From CAVUQH01 sp963774445 (GTDB taxonomy: Bacteria > Myxococcota_A > Polyangia > Haliangiales > Haliangiaceae), in assembly GCA_963774445.1 (NCBI GenBank), contig CAVZFC010000031.1, forward strand, positions 558,001 to 622,000: a DNA stretch of 64,000 nucleotides, in the 5' to 3' direction. The notes below the pieces were generated by a model. It did not search any database and had not been told where the DNA came from. It was given only the letters and a program-made list of their open reading frames with translations. Below, piece after piece: positions 46,023 through 53,139 of this stretch; the stretch's first letter is position 1, and each line of letters starts with the position of its first letter. A program made the position numbers and the translations under genes.

Positions 46023-47743
46023 GGCGCAAGCTGCTCATCCTCGCGGCGATGGCCGCGATGGTCGCCGCGGCGGCCACGTTCCTGGTCGTGCAGCTCCTGC
46101 AGACGGCCCCCAGCCTGGGGCGCCCGGCACCCGTCCATGTGCCCGCGGCCTTTCGCCAGGCGCGGCTCAGCGACATGCACAAGGCCCATCTGGCGATCAA
46201 GGACAACCACTGCGTCGGCTGCCACGATGTCGCGGCCGGCAAGTTCGAGCTGACGGCGAAGGTGTGCAAGCGCTGCCACGCCGACCAGACGGCGTTCGTG
46301 CACGCCAGCGAGACGGCGAAGAAAGAGACCAGCTGCCTCAGCTGCCACGACTTCGCCGGCCACCCGGAGATCAAACCGGGTGGTTGCATCCGCTGCCACG
46401 CGGAGCCGCAGGGCAAGCTGCAGGCCGTCGGCCTGCACGCCGGTGTCGACTGCGCCAACTGCCATCGCGCCCACGAGGAGCCATCACTGCAGGTGCGCCC
46501 GTGCACCGAGTGCCACCAGGAGATCACGCTCCACCACGGCAACCGCGGCAACCTGCCCAAGAACTGCCTGGACTGCCACCAGATCCACGACACCAAGACG
46601 GCGGCCTCCGAACGTTGCGCCAACTGCCACGCCAAGACCCGGCCGATCGTCAGCGCCAAGGCGCTGTCACCGGGTCACCGCTGCGCCGGCTGCCACCAGG
46701 CGCACGACTTCACGCGCCGCGCGGCCAGGGAGTGCACCGACTGCCACGGCGACAAACCGATCTTGGCATCGAACAAGGTTCGTCAGCATCGCGACTGCAA
46801 GAGCTGCCACACGCCCCACGACGTGGAGGCTTCGGACGCGACGTGCAAGAAGTGTCACCGTCGCCTGCGGGTCGATCATCCGGAGGTCAAGCTGGGGCAC
46901 GGCCGCAAGGGCACCTGCATCGGCTGCCACCCGGTGCACGAGAAGAGCTCGCCGCGCGTGGTTGTGGCGACTTGTTCGAGCTGCCACAAGACCAAGAGCG
47001 ATACGTCGCGCCACGCCGGCGGCATCGCCTGCGTCGCCTGCCACCAGCCGCACAAGTTCACCACGCTGGCCAAGGGCGCGCTGTTGTGCAAGAGCTGCCA
47101 CAAGGACAAGGTCGCGAGCACGGCGGGATCGGGACACGCGACCTGCACCAACTGCCACACCCAGGCCGCGCACAACCCCAAGGCACCGGTGCAGGCGTGC
47201 GATTCGTGCCACGCCAAGATCGCCAGCATCGCCCGGGGCGGCGGTCATCAGGACTGCAAACAGTGTCACACCAAGGCCGAGCACCAGCCGACCCTGGCCA
47301 AGCCGGCGTGCGGCACCTGCCACGCGGCCGAGGCCTCGAGCGCACCCAAGGGACACCTGACCTGCACCAACTGCCACAATCCTCACCGCGGCAAACGAGG
47401 CGGCGAGCCTGCCTGCGCAACATGTCACAAGGATCGCCTGGTCGGTCCACACGTGGCGGTGAAGGGCGGCTGCAAGACGTGCCACAAGCCACACGGACCG
47501 GGACAGCTGGGACCGCCTGCTTGCACTTCCTGTCACAACAGCTTCGGCTTGCCCGGCCTGCACTCGGTCGCCGAGCACCGCCAGAGGTGCGCCGCGTGTC
47601 ACCGCTCGCATGAAGACCGTCCGCGAGGCAACCGGGCCACGTGCACCGCGTGTCACACGGATCGGCGCAATCATGAGCCCAAGGCGACCTCCTGCATCGG
47701 CTGTCACGTGTTCCGCAAGAGTGCGGCGCCGGCGCCTCCGTGA
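46019..47743 (+). CDS. 27-heme c-type cytochrome
   Basis: GTG 46019 has GGAGGG just upstream and overlaps the previous stop. A single N-terminal helix (residues 5-27) anchors a 574-residue chain carrying twenty-seven CxxCH motifs, counted one by one from CVGCH to the final CIGCH. Many pairs follow the pattern CxxCH...(H)x with a His-containing helix between (for example CHQAHD, CHTPHD, CHQPHK), so repeats of a two- or three-heme unit are visible. At about one heme per 21 residues it is among the denser heme packings. It is probably the main periplasmic wire. Last gene of the cluster. Confidence 0.88.
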   Translation: MRRKLLILAAMAAMVAAAATFLVVQLLQTAPSLGRPAPVHVPAAFRQARLSDMHKAHLAIKDNHCVGCHDVAAGKFELTAKVCKRCHADQTAFVHASETAKKETSCLSCHDFAGHPEIKPGGCIRCHAEPQGKLQAVGLHAGVDCANCHRAHEEPSLQVRPCTECHQEITLHHGNRGNLPKNCLDCHQIHDTKTAASERCANCHAKTRPIVSAKALSPGHRCAGCHQAHDFTRRAARECTDCHGDKPILASNKVRQHRDCKSCHTPHDVEASDATCKKCHRRLRVDHPEVKLGHGRKGTCIGCHPVHEKSSPRVVVATCSSCHKTKSDTSRHAGGIACVACHQPHKFTTLAKGALLCKSCHKDKVASTAGSGHATCTNCHTQAAHNPKAPVQACDSCHAKIASIARGGGHQDCKQCHTKAEHQPTLAKPACGTCHAAEASSAPKGHLTCTNCHNPHRGKRGGEPACATCHKDRLVGPHVAVKGGCKTCHKPHGPGQLGPPACTSCHNSFGLPGLHSVAEHRQRCAACHRSHEDRPRGNRATCTACHTDRRNHEPKATSCIGCHVFRKSAAPAPP

Positions 47744-47900
47744 TCGGGGTCCGCGCGGTGCAGCGACGACTGCTCTCGCCCGAGAAAACGTAAAGCGCCC
47801 CACGAAAGGTCCGCGTCGATCACTCCCGCTCGTGGCGGGCGTTCGCGGTGGGTTCGCACGGCGTCAACGTGCGTGCTACGCTCTGCGAGGGGCCGAGCTC

Positions 47901-48260
47901 GTGTCAGTATCACGCCGGATATCAAGCATCGTGCTCGTCGCAGCGCTCTGCGCTGGCGGCATCACGATGTGCGCGTGGACTGCGCAGGTGCGGCTGCGCG
48001 AGGACGCATCGATCTCGCCGGTCAACGACGACGACTCGCAGGCAGGTGAGCCTTGCGACTCGACCATCAGCGATCCGCGCGAGGACTCGGTCATCGATGG
48101 CCCCGCCACCGGCGGCCACGTCGTCGCGATCGTCGCGATCTTCGAAAAGCCCGGTCCGGCGACCTTCTGGCCGGCCCACAAACTCGAGCTGTTCCGCGTC
48201 GAAGCGCGGATTCCCACCATCCACCTGGCACCGAAGACGTCTCCTCCCGATCGAGTCTGA
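47901..48260 (+). CDS. Small secreted hypothetical protein
   Basis: GTG 47901 starts VSVSRRISSIVLVAALCAGGITMCAW, a membrane or secretion signal; the mature 90 residues are acidic and contain DDDSQAGEPCDSTISDPREDS. A TACGCT at 47877 with TTCGCA 18 bases before could be its promoter, 18 bases from the GTG. Family unknown and coding confidence moderate. Separated by 157 bases from the cytochrome operon; that gap holds no terminator I can see. Confidence 0.45.
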   Translation: MSVSRRISSIVLVAALCAGGITMCAWTAQVRLREDASISPVNDDDSQAGEPCDSTISDPREDSVIDGPATGGHVVAIVAIFEKPGPATFWPAHKLELFRVEARIPTIHLAPKTSPPDRV

Positions 48261-48318
48261 CTCGATCGTTCCGCCGCCCGCGGCGCTCGCGGGTGTTTGC
48301 TCGGAGAGGAGGAGAAGA

Positions 48319-48801
48319 ATGTCGATTCACGCGTATTTCGGGACCAAGAGAGAAGCGTTCACCAGCGCCGACACGATTGGCCTGGATCCGCGGCAGCTCG
48401 CCGAGTTGCCGCGCCTACCCAGCGCGACCGCTGACCGGTTGATGACCGAGCTCGCGGCCGAGCGCGATCCCCGCGCTCGTGCCCAGGTCGTCGCCCAGCT
48501 CACCGAGGTGCTCCGGCACGTCTCGCCGCTGGCCAGCATCAGCTGGCTGACCCACTGCGCGCTGTCGCGCAGCGCCAACGTGCGCCGGCTGGTCGGAGAG
48601 ATCCTGGCCGCCGACGTGTTGCGCGTCGGGGCTGCGACGATCGTGGAGCATCTCGCCGTCGACCCGGTGCCCCGCGTGCGCGCGCAGGCAGCGGTCACGG
48701 CGCGCGCGTTGCTGGCCCGCAACCCGGTCTCCTACGGCTCGGTGCTGCGCCGCCTGTCAGGGGACGCGGATCCGCTCGTCGTCGCCGCCGTCAGCCGGTA
48801 G
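48319..48801 (+). CDS. HEAT-repeat-like protein
   Basis: ATG 48319 is preceded by GGAGGAGAAG. The 160-residue product is all helical with repeats of the type VRRLVGEILAADVLRVGAATIVEHL and VPRVRAQAAVTARALLARN, which resemble short HEAT/armadillo units used for protein binding. No signal peptide. Downstream (48802-48946) nothing recognisable. Confidence 0.65.
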   Translation: MSIHAYFGTKREAFTSADTIGLDPRQLAELPRLPSATADRLMTELAAERDPRARAQVVAQLTEVLRHVSPLASISWLTHCALSRSANVRRLVGEILAADVLRVGAATIVEHLAVDPVPRVRAQAAVTARALLARNPVSYGSVLRRLSGDADPLVVAAVSR

Positions 48802-48946
48802 TGGCGCCCGGCCCGGGGCGGGGCTGCAGACCTCGCCAGGTGGGACCGGGCCCCGGGTGTGTCACCGGCGTGCAACACCGGCGCGCGCAAGTGTGCGTCC
48901 CCTGGTGCCGGTTTACTCCGGCACGGCGGTTGCTGGGAGCTAGCCC

Positions 48947-49636
48947 ATGGCCGCCAGCCCGCTCGTCGTCCGCGTTCGCCGCCTCGCCTTCATTGCCGCT
49001 GCGGGGCTCGCGGCCTGTGGTGGCGGTGGTCCCGGAGCGGGCGGTCCGGACGGCGGCGAGGCGCAGCCGGACGCGGCCGGCGACCCGGCCGACTCGGGCG
49101 CTCGAGCCGCCTGTGCGGCACCCGACAACTACGGCACCATGGCCTCGTTACCGGCGGCGGTTGCGCTGCAAAAGAACCAGCCGGGATCGATGGGCTCGGC
49201 CCAGTTCTTCCGCCTGGACGGCACCCTGCAAGAGATGCCCGGCCTCGACCAGTTGCGTCTCGAGCTGTGGGACGGCTACGGCGCGTTCACCGGAGCGGTT
49301 ACCACCGGGACGTTCACCCTTCAGGGGCCCGAGATCGATCTCGACAACTGTGGGGTCTGCGTGCAGGTGCTCGCCGACGCGCAGACCGGTCTGGCCGAGC
49401 AGACCTTCCTCGCGCAGAGCGGCACGGTGCAGGTCGATTCGATCACCGACAACCTCAGCGGATCGATGTCCGACGTCACCTTCGCGCAGATCGATCCGAA
49501 CACCGGCACCTTGATCGACGGCGGCTGCACGACCCACGTCGACCAGGTCGCCTTCACCGCGGCGATCCAGGTGATCGGCGGCGGTGGCGGTGGCGGTGGC
49601 GGTGGCGGTGGCGGCGGTGGTGGTGGCGGCGGCTAG
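48947..49636 (+). CDS. Lipoprotein with C-terminal polyglycine
   Basis: A lipoprotein signal ends GLAAC, followed by a Gly/Asp-rich linker and a beta domain of about 140 residues (QFFRLDGTLQEMPGLDQLRLELWDGYG, GPEIDLDNCGVCVQVLADAQ). The last 19 residues before the stop are all Gly. The family is unknown. Two Cys pairs may form disulfides. Confidence 0.65.
   Translation: MAASPLVVRVRRLAFIAAAGLAACGGGGPGAGGPDGGEAQPDAAGDPADSGARAACAAPDNYGTMASLPAAVALQKNQPGSMGSAQFFRLDGTLQEMPGLDQLRLELWDGYGAFTGAVTTGTFTLQGPEIDLDNCGVCVQVLADAQTGLAEQTFLAQSGTVQVDSITDNLSGSMSDVTFAQIDPNTGTLIDGGCTTHVDQVAFTAAIQVIGGGGGGGGGGGGGGGGGGG
49577..49633 (+). repeat. Polyglycine GGC/GGT tract
   Basis: Nineteen consecutive Gly codons alternating GGC and GGT, an obvious slippage-prone microsatellite at the 3' end of the lipoprotein gene. 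Confidence 0.9.
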
Positions 49637-49720
49637 CCGCTCGGCGAAGCCCCTGGAATTGCCCCGCCCGAGGGGCTGATCGGCCGACCGTCCGAAGAAC
49701 GCGATAGACTCGGCGGACGC

Positions 49721-50536
49721 GTGCTGCGCGAGAAGCTGACAACGTTTGGCGCATCGTTCCTCCTGCACGCGGTCCTGGTCGCGAGCCTGGCCTGGTGCGC
49801 CGTCGACCAGGTGCGCTCTCGGAAGGAGCCCGAGCCGATGGAGTTCGAGCTGGTGCCGCCGGCGCCGGCGCCACCGCCACCACCGGTCAACCTGCCCGCA
49901 CCGGCCCCGCCACCGATTCCGACCGCGGCGCGGCCGAAACAAGTGCCCGAGGAGATGCGGGTCGAGGAGGTGGAGAAGGCCCGACCGCTGGCGCCCGAGA
50001 TCGAGCCGGGGGAGCGCGAGGCGCCCGACAACGCCGAGGCCATCCCGGTGCCGACGACGACCATGGTCTTCGACATGTCGTCCGACGTCGGCGCGGGCGG
50101 TGGCGGCAGCAGCGACTACGTCACCACGTCAACCGGCGACGGCACGCTGGGCGTCGGCGCTCCGGGCCACGGCGGCAGCGGCACCGGCGGCGGTGCGCCG
50201 GGCGCCGTCGACCAGGCCGGCGCGTCCGGCATCGCGGTCGCCCACGACTGGCAGGTGACGGTGATGCCGGAGCCGCTCAACGACCGCGACTTCGAGCCCG
50301 ACTATCCGCCACTGGCCAAACGCGAGGGGCGCGAGGCCAGCGTGGTCGTCCGGCTGTTCATCGACACCGACGGCCACGTCGCGCGGGCCCAGGTGGTCGA
50401 AGGACCGCAAGGGCATGGCTTTCGCTCGGCCGCGCTCGCCTACGCCCGCAAGCTCCGCTTCCGCCCGGCACGTGCCGGCGATCGGGTGGTAGCCTCTCGT
50501 ATCGACTGGACGGTCTCGTTCTATGTGCACAACTAG
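49721..50536 (+). CDS. tonB: TonB energy-transducing protein
   Basis: GTG 49721 starts an N-terminal membrane helix, then a Pro-rich periplasmic spacer (PPAPAPPPPP; APAPPPIP) and a C-terminal TonB domain (about 180-270: DRDFEPDYPPLAKREGREASVVVRLFID). The last domain normally contacts the TonB box of outer-membrane receptors. It overlaps the receptor gene by 14 bases, so the two are translated in concert. TAGACT lies ten bases upstream of the GTG. Confidence 0.9.
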   Translation: MLREKLTTFGASFLLHAVLVASLAWCAVDQVRSRKEPEPMEFELVPPAPAPPPPPVNLPAPAPPPIPTAARPKQVPEEMRVEEVEKARPLAPEIEPGEREAPDNAEAIPVPTTTMVFDMSSDVGAGGGGSSDYVTTSTGDGTLGVGAPGHGGSGTGGGAPGAVDQAGASGIAVAHDWQVTVMPEPLNDRDFEPDYPPLAKREGREASVVVRLFIDTDGHVARAQVVEGPQGHGFRSAALAYARKLRFRPARAGDRVVASRIDWTVSFYVHN

Positions 50537-53132
50537 AGCAGCGGTGATCGCGGCGCTGCTCGCGCTCGCCCCGCCGGTCGCGGCGCAGCCGGCCGCCCAG
50601 CCGGCCGCCCAGCCGGCGCACCAGCCGGCGCACCAGCCGGCGCACCAGATCGTCCGGCCGAAGCTGCTGTTCGACGCAAAGCCGAAATATCCACCCCAGG
50701 CGTGGGCGCAGCAGCTCGACGCCGACGTGGTGGTCCTGCTCACCGTCGACGAGCAGGGCGTCGTCACCGAGGTCGAGTTCGTGGAGCCGGCCGGCCACGG
50801 CTTCGATGAGCAGGCGCTCGTGGCCGCGCGCAAGCTGCGCTTCTCGCCGGCGACGGTCGACGGCGTCCCCACGGCGGTGCAGATTCGCTACACCTTTCGC
50901 TTCCGCGTGCCGGAGAAGGCGACCGTTGCGCTGCCGCCGCCGGTCGTGCCGCCTCCGGCGCCGCAGCCCACCGACCAGCGCAAGCCAGCCACGATCAGCC
51001 TGACCGTGCTCGAGCGCGGGCGGGGCAAGCGTCTGCCCGGCGTCGAGGTCTACCTCCTGGACCAGGACCGGGTGATGCTCACCGACGACCAGGGCAAGTT
51101 GGAGCTCGAGGTCCCGCCCGGCGCCTACGCCTTTACCATCCGGCCGCCCGGCTTCTACCCCTACCAGACGACCGAGCGCGTGGAGGAGGGCCAGCACCTG
51201 TCGGTGGACTACTACGTGCGGCGCCACCGTCGCGCGCGCTATGCGACCATCGTCTGGGGCAGCGAGGGCCGGGCCGAAGTTGCGCGCACGTCGCTGGTCG
51301 ACGACGAGATTCGCACCGTCGCCGGAACCATGGGCGATCCGATCCGCGTGGCGATGCTGTTGCCCGGGGCGTCGTCGTCGGTGTCAGGGCTGGGCTATCC
51401 GATCCTCCGGGGCTCGCTGCCCGGCGACGCGCTCTACGATATCGACGGCATCCGCGTGCCGATGCTCTACCATCTCCTTTTCGGTCCGGCGGTGGTCCAC
51501 CCGCGCTTCGTCGACCAGATCACGTTTCAGCCGGGCGGCTACGCGGCCGACGAGGGGCGCTTCCCCGGCGGGCGAATCGGCGCCACCACCGCACGCGTCG
51601 GCGACGATCCGGTCTCGGTCGCGGACCTGTCGATCGTCGAGACCAGCCTGTTTCGCTCGCAGAAGCTGGGCGAGAACGGCGAAGGGGTGGCGGCCGTGCG
51701 CTACGGCACCCTCGGCTACATCGTCGAAGGGTTGGCGGCCAACACCGTCTTCCGCTACTGGGACTACCAGGCCCGCGCCGGCTACCGCCTGCCCAACGGC
51801 GGCAAACTGACCCTGACGGCGCTGGGCGCCTCGGACACCGCGGGCAACAGCGATCCGGACACCGGCGTCGAAGACGTGCTGTCGCTCGGCTTTCACACCG
51901 TCGATCTGCGCTATCGCCAGGCGGTCCACGACGCGGGCTGGTTCGTCGGCGGCGCCCAGGCGATGCACGAGTTCTTTCGCTCACCGCCAGACGATGCGGG
52001 GATGACGCAGGACACCACGCTGGAGTCGGTCCGTCCCTACGTCGAATTGGGCTACACCGGTCGCGGACTGACGGTGTCGGCGGGGGGCGACTTCCTGTAC
52101 CAGGACTTCGGTCTGAAGCTCGCCCCCGACGACAACGTCTTCGACGCCAACGCCGACAGCGGCATCACCTTCGGCGTCTGGACCAAAGCCGAATGGGAGA
52201 TCGGCGACTTCATCCTCAATCCCAGCGTGCGTTTCGACCACTACCGCTACCAGGGCACGGAGATCGCGCGCGACAGCTCCGTGGACCCGCGGATGTCGGC
52301 GGTCTATCACCTGACCGACAAGGTCGATCTCAAGGCGGCCGCGGGCGTCTACTCGGGGCCGCCGCGCTTTTCCTTCGTCGAGCCGCCGATCGTCTTCGGT
52401 CCGATTCCCGGCTTCGAGGGGCCCAACCTGTTTCGCGGGCTGAGCCACACCTACCAATATCAGGCCGGCGTCGAGGCCAAGCTGCCGCGCGACCTCGAGC
52501 TGGTGGCGACCGGCTTCTATCACGACCAGCACATGCCGATCGACTTCAGCCTGATCGACAAGCCGCTGCAGGCCGATCCGACGGCGTGCGACGGCGACGC
52601 GACGGGGCCGACCAACCCGTTCGACGTCCACGGCTCGAGCACCGGCGCCGAGCTCTTGCTCCGCCGCCGCCTGGGCGATGCGGTGTTCGGCTGGCTGTCG
52701 TACTCGCTGTCGCGCAGCCAGCGGAAGGTCTCCGGCGGCAAGACGTTTCCGTTCGAGTTCGACCAGCGCCACGTCTTCAACGGGGTCGTGTCGTGGGAGG
52801 TCGGCCGCAATTGGACCGTGGGAGGGGTGCTGCACATCAACAGCGGCAACCCGTACACGCCGATGACGGTCGACCGCTGTGCGGGTGGTTACTACGAGGG
52901 ACGCCGGGGCGAGCCGAACAGCGCCCGGCTGCCCGGCTACTGGCGGGTCGATGCGCGGATTCAAAAGCGCGAGGTGTTCGACACCTGGTTCTTCGACTTC
53001 TATATCGACTTCTTCAACGCCGCCTTCCAGTTCGAGACCGTCGGCTACGACGTCAACGCCGAGACCGGTGATCTGGAGCCGCAAACGGTGCCGCTGTTCG
53101 TGCCGATGATCGGCATCCGCGGCCAGTTCTAG
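50523..53132 (+). CDS. TonB-dependent receptor with N-terminal TonB-like domain
   Basis: After a signal peptide and a Gln/Ala/Pro/His repeat (residues about 21-42), residues 45-130 match a second TonB C-terminal domain (KPKYPPQAWAQQLDADVVVLLTVDEQGVVTEVEFVEPAGHGFDEQALVAARKLRF). A carboxypeptidase-regulatory-like beta domain (about 155-215, VYLLDQDRVMLTDDQGKLELEVPPG) follows, then plug (about 240-350) and an aromatic-rich C-terminal barrel ending FVPMIGIRGQF (terminal Phe). Carrying a TonB-like domain at the periplasmic face is unusual. Ligand unknown. Confidence 0.85.
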   Translation: MCTTRAAVIAALLALAPPVAAQPAAQPAAQPAHQPAHQPAHQIVRPKLLFDAKPKYPPQAWAQQLDADVVVLLTVDEQGVVTEVEFVEPAGHGFDEQALVAARKLRFSPATVDGVPTAVQIRYTFRFRVPEKATVALPPPVVPPPAPQPTDQRKPATISLTVLERGRGKRLPGVEVYLLDQDRVMLTDDQGKLELEVPPGAYAFTIRPPGFYPYQTTERVEEGQHLSVDYYVRRHRRARYATIVWGSEGRAEVARTSLVDDEIRTVAGTMGDPIRVAMLLPGASSSVSGLGYPILRGSLPGDALYDIDGIRVPMLYHLLFGPAVVHPRFVDQITFQPGGYAADEGRFPGGRIGATTARVGDDPVSVADLSIVETSLFRSQKLGENGEGVAAVRYGTLGYIVEGLAANTVFRYWDYQARAGYRLPNGGKLTLTALGASDTAGNSDPDTGVEDVLSLGFHTVDLRYRQAVHDAGWFVGGAQAMHEFFRSPPDDAGMTQDTTLESVRPYVELGYTGRGLTVSAGGDFLYQDFGLKLAPDDNVFDANADSGITFGVWTKAEWEIGDFILNPSVRFDHYRYQGTEIARDSSVDPRMSAVYHLTDKVDLKAAAGVYSGPPRFSFVEPPIVFGPIPGFEGPNLFRGLSHTYQYQAGVEAKLPRDLELVATGFYHDQHMPIDFSLIDKPLQADPTACDGDATGPTNPFDVHGSSTGAELLLRRRLGDAVFGWLSYSLSRSQRKVSGGKTFPFEFDQRHVFNGVVSWEVGRNWTVGGVLHINSGNPYTPMTVDRCAGGYYEGRRGEPNSARLPGYWRVDARIQKREVFDTWFFDFYIDFFNAAFQFETVGYDVNAETGDLEPQTVPLFVPMIGIRGQF
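50586..50648 (+). repeat. Short tandem repeat coding AQP(A/H)Q
   Basis: Consecutive 12-base units CAGCCGGCGCAC and CAGCCGGCCGCC encode the AQPAAQPAHQPAHQ stretch at the receptor N-terminus. Confidence 0.7.
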
Positions 53133-53139
53133 GCCCGGG

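Noticed and set aside
47744..47900. Rho-independent terminator after the cytochrome operon
   Set aside because: No stem followed by a T-run could be found; the region is not assigned.
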